From Oscheius dolichura (lineage: Eukaryota; Nematoda; Chromadorea; Rhabditida; Rhabditidae): a DNA stretch of 64,000 nt. The notes under the pieces are model-generated. The model was not told where the DNA came from, did no database searches, and saw only the letters and a list, made by a program, of their open reading frames with translations. A program made the translations under genes and the position numbers. The stretch is taken from contig OW051496.1 of NCBI GenBank assembly GCA_932521035.1, forward strand, positions 10,664,001 through 10,728,000, in the 5' to 3' direction. Below are positions 53,601-64,000 of the stretch, piece by piece. Position 1 is the first letter of the stretch. Every line of letters begins with the position of its first letter.

Positions 53601-56600
53601 AACACTGCCCGGGCCGAAAGTCAAATACGCGTGAAACAAAACGGGAGGACTTTTCGCTATTTTTGCCACACCCTTTGCCGATTTATTTAATTATTTTTTA
53701 TAGAAAAAAGCTTGGAAAAGACAACAGAAGAAGCAGAAGATGTAGTGATGAGAGATGTGGAACACGAGGAGAGCAAACCAGAACAAAATAGGGAAGATGA
53801 AGCCAGGTGAGTGGGACATCAGAAGGGGACGAACTCCGTGCACCTGCACCCGTAAAATCTCGGCAGCAAGGAGTTCTTTTAGTTGCCCGCAGCAGCTTGC
53901 CTATCCCTCTAGCTGCCGAGATTTTACGGGTGCGGGGGCGCGGAATTTTGAGAGAGGAGAGCCCGTGACTCTCAACATAAAGTACAGGAGACTTAGTATC
54001 ATTTTTCAGCCGACTGTTGTTAAACTTCTCACAGCAATCATTCACCACACCGGGAGATGAAGCCAGGATTGCCTTCGCTTCGGGAGCCGCGACGGGAGGA
54101 GAGAGTCCCGAAGGGAATAGCGACACTTTCCAACAGAGTCAGCTAAGCGCCTTCACCACGCCAGATCAGCAGAATCATGGAAATCAGAACAACAATCCCA
54201 GCCCGACTACCCCGACAGAGACGCCTTCCACCTCCTTCTGCCGGCCACCAGGACTCGGACCTTCGAGCACCCCCACGGGGCAGAATACACTCGTCTGCCC
54301 GATCTGCGGCTTCAGCTGTAACAGCAAGTTCCACTACAATAGCCATATGAATACCCATGGAGATCACCAGTGCTCGATGTGTGACTATACGAGCAGGACG
54401 GAGGGGAGACTGAAGAAGCACATGAAGGAAAGCCACACGCAGGAGGAGCAGCTGGCCGCCGGGATGGAGATCGAGCCGAAGACACCTAACAGCGTCCCGA
54501 AGGCGGATACCAGCTCCCTTTCGACGACGATGGCCTCGCTGGTGGATGCCGCCACGGCGGTGGCCAACGGCAATGTGGAGGAGGCTGTGACGTCGTTGGC
54601 CGCGGTGATGAATAGCGAGAGCCTCCTGACGTCTCCCTTGAATACCAACGCCTCGACGATGCTGCCCTCTGCTCTGGATCAGATCAAAGCCTTCACGGAG
54701 AAGAACAACCTAATACCCGGGGAGGGCGGCATCAACCTGGCCAATGCCCTCAACGCGATGAATCAAATGACAGAAGAAAACAGAGAGCGGGTCAGTTTAG
54801 AGAAATTGGATATGGAAAAAGGATTCAGGGTTTACAGATTCAAATCAACATGAGCAACAGCGAGCCGCGGAGGAATAGCAACGGCAAAATTAAGCAGCTC
54901 AAGTGCAAGCAGTGCCCGCACGTCTCCCTGTCGAAGAATGATCAATGGGCCCACGCCCGGACCCATATCCCCTCGGAGAAGCAGATGAACTGTCCGCAGT
55001 GTAACTTCGTCACCGAATATAAACACCACCTGGTAAGCTAGACACTTTGGGACGACCATTAGTTTGGCATTTTCCCGGGAAACTGCTCGGAGTACTGTAA
55101 CCGCGCCCCAGAGCAAATCTCCCCCGCCAAGTCCCTGCTCCAGTAAAATGACTCTCGGGCGCCACAAATCCATACTTTAAAATCAGTTTTTTTGTATACT
55201 GAAAGTAAAGAACATGTGAAACTGTCCAGAAGTGCAAAAATCTAGAAAACCCCGAGTTTTGAGCTCAAATTTCCCTTAATTTTAAGTATTCCTTCATTCC
55301 GCTCAATTTCTACCGTAATCCTTCCAATTTTTCAGGAATACCACATCCGCAACCACATGGGAAGCAAGCCGTTCCAATGCAAGAAGTGCAACTATACCTG
55401 TGTCAATAAGTCGATGCTCAACTCGCACATGAAGAGCCACACAAATGTCTACCAATTCCGCTGTATGGACTGTACCTACGCGACGAAGTATTGCCACAGT
55501 CTCAAGCTCCATCTGAAGAAGTATGACCACCGTCGGGTGCCGGACGGCGTGGAGATGGGGGATTCGCCCCCCAGCCAGCTGAAAGGCCCGGAGGGGCTCT
55601 CGGCTTTGAGTCAATTCGGCCTGGGACAGTTTACACCGACCCGGCCGCCGCCGCCAGCCACCACACTGGCCCAGACCCTGGCCCTGACGGCTCCCATCGT
55701 GACCAGCCAGAGCTTGAACTACGCCAGCCAAATGCTCCTCCGACAACATCAAATGGATCCGATGATCTTCAACTTCCAAAATGGACTGGCTGCCAGCCAC
55801 TTCCAGCCGATTAAATGCGCTCTCTGCGATTATCAGAGCACTAGCCAGGAGGAGCTGGTCCGGCACAATATGAGCCACATCATGTCATCCACAGGAGGAG
55901 CCGGGCCCATCGTCAGCCTCTATCAGTCCCTGCCACAGGGACTTCTGCCCTCTATGCAGGGACTGGCCGAGGCTACGGCCGCTGCGGCCGCCGCCCACCA
56001 GCAGGCAGCCATGGACACGACGGAGAATGAGAGCGGAAGTGCTGGAGATGATGAGATGGAAGGCAGTTCGGGGAGCAGTACCAGCCCGGGAGGGAGCAGC
56101 AAGGACGAGGAGGCCAGGAAGAGGAAGGGATTCAAGGTGGACCAGATTGGAGAGAGGCTTCTGGGAAAGAGCCCTTCGGGCAGTGACTGTACCAGTCCGT
56201 GCGAGATGAAGCCGGACATCGAGGTGAGTTTTTTGAGGGCAACTAGACCTTTAGTAAGGGTAATAGGGATGTATTCAATCGGTTACTGTAGAGAATAAGG
56301 AAGTAACCTCCAAAAATGGGGGACAAAGGCGTAAATCTGGCGCGCTTTCCTGAAAACGCGGATGAAACTCTAACGCGTCAATTTTTTGCGTTTCTCTCGC
56401 GATCACGACATCCATTTTCCAAATTAAATATATCGTCTTGTAGAGTAGAAAAAGGCGCATTTTTTGAATATAAATAGTCTGGGACTGTTACACCCTCTTC
56501 AAAGCTTCTAGACCTTTAATGATACCCATTTTTCAGCATCTGGAGTCCTCGGTCTCACCGGAACCAATGGTTCCTGTCACCCCGACGACGATCGCCCAGT

Positions 56601-57811
56601 CGGTGGCTGCCTTCGCTCGGCTCAACGACTCGAACCTGGGCCTGTTCCAGAAGGCCTGTCTGGCTCAGCTGTCCTCGATGGTCGGCAACTCGCCCCAACT
56701 CGAGGGACTCACCCTCTCAGCTCAACTTCAAAACTCAGTTGCTTCTCAAGGATCAGACGATAATTTCCACTTCTCTTGTCAGCATTGCAAAATGGGCTTC
56801 CAGGTACATTCTTTGCTCTAAAATCGATCAACATCAAAAAACATCTCTCTCAAAAATTGGGAAACTGAAAATAGACGCGGCGCAGAGTTGTTTTGCAGAG
56901 AAGGACAAGTACTTTTCGTAATAGTACATGAAAACAGAAGGGGGGAAAGAGGGGAGAAGGGAGAGAGAAAGAATAAAAATAATATGTTGTGTCTGCCGGG
57001 ATGATGATGAGGTTCTGGGGGAGGGCTCCCAGCAGGGCCTAGGCAGAAAGGGACGGGAGACCAGCCAGGGGTCTGGGCAGCCTATAGGGGCCTCCGATTA
57101 TTAGACTTTAAAAAGACCTTTTAAAGCCCTCTTCGGGGCAGGCTTTCTGGGCTCCAGTTTTCCCACTTTTCTGGGAAAGAAAAGCCTCTCTTTCCCCAGA
57201 GAAAAACGTTTCAAAGTGCGCGGGAAAGTCACTTTTCAGGGAGCCTGGGAACTACCCGCGAAAATCCAGAGATTCCCAGCTTTTTAATCTAAATCGGGAT
57301 TCTCACAATGTTTTGTTAATTTCATTATTCGTTCATTTCTGATCATTAGAATCTTGGGCGTCCCAGCGCGGTATCCCAGAATGCTCCACATGGCTCGGTT
57401 CTGGATAGTCCCATCCCCTGCACCCGTAAAGTCTCGACAGGAGGATCGTTTTTATTCAAAACAGTTATAATTTATATTTATAACGTATAAAACTGGGACA
57501 CCTTTATATCTTTGTCTTGCCGAGACTTTACGGGTGCAGGAGATTGGTTGAGTCCTCCAAACGAGCGCGCCATTGGCTAACCGGATCCTAGGGCAAGTAC
57601 GGGTCAAAAATGAGTATTTGAGCGAGTCAAAAGTCTAAAATCTAAGAAAATAGACAGTATACTATGTATTCTATTTCAGGAGCAAGCCCTCTACCACATC
57701 CACATGGGCTACCACGGCTATGACCATGCCTTCAAGTGCAATAGGTGCGGCTTCTTCGCCGCCGACGCGCTAGCTTTCAACCTGCACCTTCTGCAGGCTT
57801 CCCACGAGTAA
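50629..57811 (+). CDS. hbl-1: Hunchback-like zinc-finger transcription factor HBL-1
   Basis: Nine exons: 50629-50697, 52862-52980, 53206-53540, 53704-53806, 54010-54790, 54838-55032, 55336-56223, 56537-56803 and 57680-57811. All phases agree, giving 962 residues. It starts [16 protein letters not shown]. Nine C2H2 fingers are readable: two near 54.3 kb ([24 protein letters not shown]), four from 54.9 to 55.5 kb ([50 protein letters not shown]), one at 55.8 kb ([13 protein letters not shown]) and the hunchback/Ikaros-type C-terminal pair ([23 protein letters not shown]). The rest is acidic and Ser/Thr/Gln-rich. In C. elegans HBL-1 is a nuclear repressor that sets early larval cell fates and is turned off by let-7-family miRNAs. 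Several introns and the 3'UTR carry family A palindromes. Confidence 0.97.
50885..50976. repeat. Palindromic element, copy 17
   Basis: Arms GCACCCGTACAATCTCGGCA and GCTGCCGAGATCGTACGGGT; the arms differ from the core at neighbouring positions and still pair with one G-U. hbl-1 intron 1. Confidence 0.88.
51494..51526. repeat. Palindromic element, copy 18 (right arm only)
   Basis: CTGCCGAGATTTTACGGGTG followed by CGGGCGCGCGG; no left arm upstream. hbl-1 intron 1. Confidence 0.75.
52155..52267. repeat. Palindromic element, copy 19
   Basis: Arms GCACCCGTAACATCTCGGCA and ACTGTCGAGACTCTATGGGT, with outer AATTCCGCGCGCCCGC paired to GCGGGCGCGGGATTTT, and CGGCGCGCCTATCCCTCC inside. hbl-1 intron 1. 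Confidence 0.88.
53054..53144. repeat. Palindromic element, copy 20
   Basis: Arms GCACCCGTACGATCTCGGCA and GCTGCGAAGATTTTACGGGT. hbl-1 intron 2. Confidence 0.87.
53843..53942. repeat. Palindromic element, copy 21
   Basis: Perfect core arms TGCACCCGTAAAATCTCGGC and GCTGCCGAGATTTTACGGGT; inner TTGCCTATCCCTCT. hbl-1 intron 4. Among the best-preserved copies. Confidence 0.92.
57415..57541. repeat. Palindromic element, copy 22
   Basis: CCTGCACCCGTAAAGTCTCG pairs exactly with CGAGACTTTACGGGTGCAGG; both arms share the G/C change from the family core. AT-rich loop. hbl-1 intron 8. Confidence 0.92.
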
Positions 57812-58740
57812 TATCTTTCTCTCTCGTCGTCTTCTTCTCCCCAACCATCATCTGTATATATCATGTTGTTAATTTACTTGTTTTATTATATCTCCTTCTG
57901 CCATTCAGGGACACGTGGCTCATTCCCCCTTTCCAAACCAAACACTTGTATCATTTTTCTTTTTTTTAATGTTTTTCTGCCTATTTTTGCCGTCTTCTTT
58001 TTTTAATCTTTTATTCGTGATCAGGAACAATATCTAGTCGAGTTTTTAGGTTCCCTGATCCGATTCCACACCTCACCTCACAGCAGTCTAAGTCCTATTT
58101 ATACCGGTTGCTCCTCCACCTCAGGAAAAACACAGAGAAATGTATCGTAGAGTATAAATAGTCTCCACGACTAGCTATTTTATTTTATTTCCCTATTTAT
58201 ATAATTGTATAAAAAGATATCGTATAGTTCATTTGAGTAGAAAAAGAGCGGGAAATTGCTGCTCTACTTTGGGGATCAGAAATCTCTGCCGCTGCACCCG
58301 TAAAATCTCGGCAGCTCGGCCATCTTTCTTTTTCGTCTCTGGCTCGCTCCTATCCTTATCCTCGAGCTGCCGAGACTTTACGGTTGCGGCGGCAGGATTT
58401 TTTGGTCCGTATTGGAGAGAGTATTTTCCCCTCTTCTTTCCATCATTTTAACAACCATTCTGCCTCATTTGCACACAACCATTCGAACCTCAGCTCCTTT
58501 CCCTCTCAGGCTACCTCCTTCTCCCTCCCCTGCTCTTATTCTCTTCTGTTAATTCTTATATTAATAGTCTCCCGCCCCCCAAAATACATATGTACGTCAG
58601 TCTCAGTCTATATCACATAACTTGTGCTATTATTACTATTCATTCTTATCCATACGATCATTATATCCACCTCTCTCATTATATTCTAATATTAATATCT
58701 TCTCTCAGTTTTTTTTAATAAACTTAATTAAAAACTCGGT
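57812..58740 (+). promoter_or_regulatory. hbl-1 3'UTR with miRNA seed matches
   Basis: About 0.9 kb of CT/AT-rich sequence ending after AATAAA at 58717-58722. It contains CTACCTC at 58511-58517 (let-7 family 7mer match), TCAGGGA at 57905-57911 (lin-4 7mer-A1 match) and three weaker CACCTCA words near 58070 and 58115. A family A palindrome lies inside. Confidence 0.65.
58286..58396. repeat. Palindromic element, copy 23, in hbl-1 3'UTR
   Basis: Left CTGCCGCTGCACCCG plus TAAAATCTCGGCAGCTCG; right CGAGCTGCCGAGACTTTACG plus GTTGCGGCGGCAG. Arms of about 35 nt pair well, so the transcribed 3'UTR would contain a long hairpin. Confidence 0.9.
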
Positions 58741-59367
58741 GTTTACTGTAACCCTGATAGAAAAAACAGATGACATTCGATAGCAGAAAACAGTCAAAAA
58801 TAAACAGGAGGATTGTATTTCTCATTTCCATGGGGGTCGGGGGGCCGTCTCTCGACCTTTAGGTGTCCTTTCAGTGGCGGGAAAAGAAGAAAATGGCGAG
58901 GAGGCCACGCAGGAAGGAGCGGCCAGCTATATCCTGGATAACTTGGAAATCCGGGGAGTTTTTGAGCCCCAGGAGCTCATTTGTTGGAGCTGGAAAAGGC
59001 TGGCTGTACCACTTTAAAACCAGGATCTTTCCATATCGAAAACTTCAAGAATATAGAGTTTTTAGGTTCAGGAGAGCGAAAATCTCTTCCTCAACTCATT
59101 GGCACCATAGTGGAGGAATCCTTTACAGTTATTCCACGGGTTAGGGGGTTGCTGGCTTGGATTTGCCTCCTCTCTGCCCCTAAGAGCCCTCCCTTCCGGA
59201 AAATCCGGTTAAAACCATTGTAGAACTGTTTCCCCATTGTGTTTTACCCCCACTCCAGGGAAGAATTGTACTCTGCCACGTCTGTTCTTTCATGCCTTGT
59301 CAACTCTTTAAAAATTCGACCACATGGTAAATCTTCCTGTTTATATATTGTTTATTATTATGCCGTC
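58741..59367. other. Between hbl-1 and acid phosphatase; weak plus-strand frames
   Basis: Overlapping plus-strand frames at 58863-59223, for example ENFKNIEFLGSGERKSLPQL and AASYILDNLEIRGVFEP, look protein-like and may be exons or a pseudogene of a Leu-rich or receptor-L-like protein, but no complete model could be built. Confidence 0.2.
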
Positions 59368-61143
59368 TACCGTAACAGGTGTGTTCTTTCCGGGTCGTTT
59401 AGTTCCCTCAACTGGCTCTTATAACTATACGCGGTGCAGCCGAAGATTACGGTAGTCAGCAGGAGGACAGCTACCAGTCCTATTAGAATACCTGGAACAT
59501 TAATTTAACTTTTTATATTGAGAAAAATACCGGTTAGAAGGCCGCTAGGCTCGTTAATGAGCCCCACATTTTGGCAGACCTTTAACATTTCCGCGTTGGA
59601 AGTACGATAGCCCTAAAATTGGTGGATTTCCGGACTGTATGATGGATTTTCACCTTGGCTAGGGTTTGAATCCTCTCCAGGGTACAGGGTGTACCACAGT
59701 AGGCCATTTTTATCTCCGTCAGGTTAGAATCCAAGGCATTGGCAAAGAAGAACTAGAAGAAATGGGGGTAGGTGGCTTAGGGTCGAAAATTGGAACTACC
59801 TTGACTTGATTGACCCCATTAATTTGATGAAGTTCAATAGCCAAATGTGAAGCGAATCCAACCAAAACGCCCTTTGGCATCCCGAGTAGATTCAAGGTCT
59901 TTGTCAACATCGCCATATTTGTATCATGCTAAATGGGTTATTGTAACTTCTTCCCGACTCCTACCGCTCCCAAAAATACTGCCTTGTTCTTCTTATCCAC
60001 CGGCCGCTGGAGATGATCTTCCATGTAGGACAGGACCTTCTCTATGTGATAGCCTCCAATCGTCGTATTTTGAAGGTCCAGCACCTTGTCATGGAGTTGA
60101 TACAGCAGGAAGGGGAGCTTTTCTTTGAGTGGCTCAGCCCAGTCGGGGAAAGGAAACCGCGAATCATTCAGAATTAGCCGGATATTTAGGGAGTCAATGA
60201 AGCGATTAATATCGAGCACATTGTCCTTTGGATATCCCCCAGAGACATTTTGAAAATAGGTCAGTGCCGCCCTATCCAGTTGGTTGGGAATATCCTCAAA
60301 CTCCGCAGAGGTGAAGAATTCTACCTCATAGGCCGGGCAGGCTCCTTGAATTCCAGTTGAGACCTGAAGATCCCCTATTTTTCACTTTAATTCAAGCCAA
60401 ACCCAGTCGATAGAAGCATCTGTGTGCATGGATATCGGCTGCCAGAGGAGGTTCTTATTCCAGAGGCGCTTCTCCCCGGGTGGGAACAGTCCGGTCATTA
60501 GGGCCTGAGAGGAGGCGACAGTTCGATTATCCACTCCCGTATAGGTATGAATCTGGAGAATTTAGGGTCTCGAGGGGAATCTGGAAAAGCTACTGACCTC
60601 GTTTGGTTGATATTCTCCCAAGTACTGGCCATATCTTTCTCTTAGTCGCTGGCCTAATCGGTACTCTTGATCAATTCCTTTCTAAACGAGATGGTTTCAC
60701 AGGAAATGGGAGTTTCTTTAATATCAATGTAGGGAAAGCTATAGATTACTGTATTCCATCATAGAGATATTTAATTTACCATGTTTTTTTTGGGAAAACC
60801 GCGAAATCTGAACGAAATTTGGCCGAGAGGCGCACGCAAAGGGGGAGACAGTCCAATTTCCCTGATAACTTTTGATTTTACTCTTCATTTCTAGGATTTT
60901 TTAACCAGCTCATAGTCTCACGTTAGTTAACTCTCCCGGCTGTCCAATTTCCAAATAATCTGTGGAAGTGTTCCACTTCTCCAGCTGTAGATAATGGGTC
61001 GGAAGGCGCTCTCCATGTCGGAACCACTAAATTCCGATTTTCCTGAATTTTAGACAAAAACTTACAATCTGTACAAATTTAAGACTCTTTTCGCAAACCA
61101 CAGGAGCCAGAAAGACTAGAAATAAGTAGAGAAATCCCTTCAT
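59368..61143 (-). CDS. Histidine acid phosphatase, membrane-anchored
   Basis: ATG at 61143 reads MKGFLYLFLVFLAPVVC, a signal peptide. Exon 2 opens WFRHGERLPTHYLQ, the RHGxR catalytic motif with nucleophile His. Then GIDQEYRLGQRLRERYGQYL, YTGVDNRTVASSQALMTGLF, LWQPISMHT and a long exon CPAYEVEFFTSAEFEDIPNQ to HIEKVLSYMEDHL. HDTNMAMLTKTLNLLG supplies the C-terminal HD proton donor. MAYCGTPCTLERI is the conserved Cys region. A C-terminal TM helix GILIGLVAVLLLTTVIFGC and short tail end at 59368. All catalytic residues are intact, the usual layout of nematode pho/acp phosphatases (lysosomal or apical membrane). Its start is 260 bp from the divergent doublecortin gene. Confidence 0.9.
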
Positions 61144-61403
61144 TTGGAGGAGAAACGGCCAGGAACAGATGGCAACCCGGGGTGCCAAGAGGGCGCCTTA
61201 TCTACCGGTTCAGGGAGAGATATTGATAGGAGGAGTCGAGGAAGAGCAACAAATCGATGATGAACACTGAACATTTGAACAGTTTTTCGATCTTCTTCCC
61301 CTCTTTTTACCCTGTCTCCCTCTTCTTGGCCAGGTCGTTAATTCTGACATGTGCCGTCTCCTGGTGACCAAAGCGCGCCATTCGACTCACCAACCGGCGG
61401 CGG
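61144..61403. promoter_or_regulatory. Divergent promoter region, acid phosphatase and DCX gene
   Basis: 260 bp between two divergent start codons, with pyrimidine-rich tracts. No specific element identified. Confidence 0.4.
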
Positions 61404-64000
61404 ATGAGTGGTCTCTCTCCCTCTATTTTATCTAGTCCAATCTTCGCTTTAGGACCCTACGATCCCTATAATAACATCTCCTATCTGGATATAAATAAAA
61501 GAAAATATGGAGGAGACTATCGCGACGAGACCGATCGTCTGGAGAATAGGTACCCTCCTCCGATTTCTCCAAATGAAGATTCCAGATATGAAAAACCGCT
61601 GGTTAAGAAACTTTATCTGAAGCGGAACGGTGAGGAGAAAAGCGAAAAGTTTGCTTTATTCCCTTTGGGGGAACACCGTCGTTTAGGCCGAAATTATTCA
61701 TTTGGCGCCAGAGGACAACGCCCACGTTGAGGCTGCTTCTGGAAGATCTCGGACCGTTTCTGAATCTCCCGGATGGGGCAGAGAATCTCTATGATGTGTG
61801 AGTATTTATGGACGGAATGTTCTACGGTTGTCAGGCTATGGGCCGCCAAGATTCGAAACGGGCTATGAAATATTGGCTCGACTCTATTTGGAACCCGCGC
61901 CTCGAGCCGACTCGACCTGGATGGAAGGCAGAGGGCATTTAGGTTTTGTGGTAGTATTAGAGCTTCTATAATATTCTACATAACATTTCATGGAGCGAGA
62001 CTAATTTTCAGCTCTGTAGACCGTAATCCGGGTTTTAAGGGCAGCACTAGTAGATTATGAAAATCTCGGTACTGGATGGCCCGATTTCCTTACTCTAAAA
62101 ACAAAAGTTATTAGTTACAATGAGATTTATTGATTCATGCCAAAATCTTTGTGGTGGTCCGTAAAACGACTGGGAACCTTTCCTAACAAGACGAACTGCT
62201 CCTGTCCTAGCTATTTCTATTTTCAGCCACGGGAGGAGAATCACCCACGAGGAGGAGATACGCGACAGGACTACCTACTACGTCACAGGAGACGAGCCCC
62301 TCATGTTGTAGAACTCCTTCTCAATGTCTTATGGCTTCTCCTTTCAGTAGTGATGACTATCCAAGACGCAGCGAGACCCGTGGTCAGGGAGGAGGAGGCG
62401 GAAGAGGAGGAGGAGGAGGACTGCGCCACAGCTCCATGTCCGCCCCCGAGCTGCAGTCCTTCTCTAGGAATTCCCTCTACGCTGACCGTGAGTCCTCCTG
62501 ATTTTTGTATAAATGTGTGTGCCTGTGTATTTTGATGTGTGTTTGCAGTGAATGCCGCCACTCCCCCTCCACGTCCACATTCTGCACAGCTGCCCAAACG
62601 AAGGAAAGTAGTCAAGAAAGTTGTCAGAACTCGGGTGGATGACTATGACCGGCAGATGGACGAATTCGACAAATACTACCGGGCAGCTACACGAATGGCA
62701 CCCTCACGTGTTGATAATCGTGTGTTTTACCTCCCTTTTCACTTTCCACCCCACCCAGTCATTATTAGAAGGCGCCCCTCACCCTAAAGGTATGTGACAT
62801 CTTGCCGCGACGGGGGTTAGGGGTCAGCCAAACCGGTAACTTTCCTCCCCGTCAACAACAATAAGCACAGTTTTTCATGCTCTTTCGAATGGTAATGGGT
62901 ATATGATACCCTTTATGGTCAGAAACATTGTTTAAACCCGGAATGTTCCCTTGTTTGCCTGAAAACTGGAACCAGGACTGAACGTTTGTTGCCTTTATAG
63001 GTGAGGACGATTACGATTACCGGAACCCTGAGTATTATCATCGAAATGTCCCGGAAGGTGGGAATTCAACTAAAATAAGTAATCAATAAATTCAGTAGTA
63101 GATAGTCGAGCTCGAACGGCCTACGACAGGGGACGACAACCGTCTAGAGGAGGTAACGATCCCAGGAATACTGTAGCCTATACGGGCAGATACTTTTACA
63201 GTGGATAAACATCGAGCACACAGTGCTAACGAGTACTACGACGATCCGAAGAATACTATCTCCGATTTTCATGACGAGGGTTGGGAGGCCAGGGATCGGG
63301 ACGCCTTGGAACGGCATAAAGAGTAAGTCACGAGGAAAGGGGTCTCCTCCCCGCTTGGGAACTTTCTCTATCCCTTTTCCTTGAAGTCAGAGCTGGGAAG
63401 AGGGTTTCCAGTCCACAAAATAAAAAAATTTAGGAAGAATTCCTTCCGGCAGAGGTCAAACAGCGGTATCATCTACAACCGTCGTGATCAGACCCACCCG
63501 GAGGCGTACATCGTTTAGTAAGAAGCTTCCCTCCTTTTAGAACATAAGGTATTCAGTGTGTTCCTAAACGGCCAGGGAATGGAATGCCAGCATGTCAATT
63601 TCCAAAAGAAGCAGCTAGAGAAGGGAATGAACTACGTCCTGGAATTAGTCGCCAGGAGATACAGCGTCAATCCGGGAAGGTCAGGCTATTTTTAGTCTTC
63701 TTTGAGGGGGGAATAAATAGGCTGTGTGATATGGATGGCCGGAAGATCAGCAACGTCTCAGACCTGATGTCTCGGGGAGCGTATGTCCTCGTCCCAGTGG
63801 GGCAGACCTTCCGCGATACTTGGTACTTCCTTCCCGACAATGCTATCGACACCAGGCGGGATTATCCTTCTATTTTCATTTTATTCATTTACAGTAGTAA
63901 TCGCGACAGGATACAGGATCGCAGTGCCCAGAGGGATCGTCTTCTGCAGCGACGGGAGAAACGGAACACCGTCAAGCATAAAACGTCAGTAAGGCTGCCA
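61404..64000 (+). CDS. Doublecortin-domain protein (3' cut by window)
   Basis: Predicted exons: 61404-61648, 61687-61797, 62227 to about 62310, then several short exons to the window end. It starts MSGLSPSILSSPIFALGPYD. DCX domain 1 reads VKKLYLKRNGEEKSEKPKLF, LRLLLEDLGPFLNLPDGAEN and LYDVHGRRITHEEEIRD, across two introns. A Gly/Arg/Ser-rich linker and Tyr/Arg/Asp-rich region follow, then DCX domain 2: VFLNGQGMECQHVNF, VLELVARRYSVNPGR, LCDMDGRKISNVSDLMSRGA. A charged segment QDRSAQRDRLLQRREKRN reaches the window edge. DCX domains bind microtubules. No kinase is seen yet, so zyg-8-like or another DCX protein cannot be decided. An apparent frame break at 61649 is an intron. Confidence 0.85.

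Noticed and set aside
61649-62226. Apparent frameshift and stop in the doublecortin domain
   Set aside because: Two introns (61649-61686 and 61798-62226) restore one DCX reading; the ORF running on to 61730 is intronic.

Overview
The window is eukaryotic and reads as a free-living rhabditid nematode close to or within Caenorhabditis. Genes carry many introns of about 35 to 60 bp with TTTTCAG-type acceptors, possible SL acceptors sit just before several start codons, and several genes are nematode families (MSP domain, DUF1057 hydrolases, OAC acyltransferase, serpentine-like fragments). Several genes, sel-12 presenilin, a TMC channel, pdi-6 and hbl-1, have C. elegans counterparts on the X chromosome, so this may be a piece of the ancestral X. 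All exon models were built by eye from frame, splice signals and family similarity.

Layout: 1-2.4 kb has the 3' end of a DEG/ENaC channel, an MSP-domain gene and a weak membrane ORF. From 2.7 to 13.6 kb everything is on the minus strand: COX16, three tandem DUF1057 alpha/beta hydrolases, sel-12 and a REEP/TB2-DP1 gene. An OAC acyltransferase (13.7-19.4 kb, minus) carries a plus-strand K/E-rich secreted-protein gene inside an intron. 19.4-22.5 kb is gene-poor and holds two Tc1-like MITEs. A TMC channel (22.6-28.4 kb, minus) is followed by a degraded multi-TM region, then rps-5 (minus) divergent from pdi-6 (plus). 34.2-36.9 kb is an ammonium transporter and 37.3-38.7 kb a class 3 lipase (minus).

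39.3-50.6 kb is about 11 kb of mostly non-coding, CT-rich sequence upstream of hbl-1 (50.6-57.8 kb, nine exons, nine C2H2 fingers), a heterochronic transcription factor whose 3'UTR shows let-7-type and lin-4-type seed matches. A histidine acid phosphatase (minus) and a doublecortin-domain gene (plus, cut by the window end) finish the window.

The most striking unexplained structure is a family of about 23 short palindromes of roughly 75-130 bp. Their arms are near-identical (core ACCCGTAAAATCTCGGCAG) and their loops mostly diverged. They lie in introns, intergenic DNA and the hbl-1 3'UTR. A few copies have paired changes in both arms. The pdi-6/rps-5 promoter holds an exact CCAAT-N9-CCACG ER-stress element.
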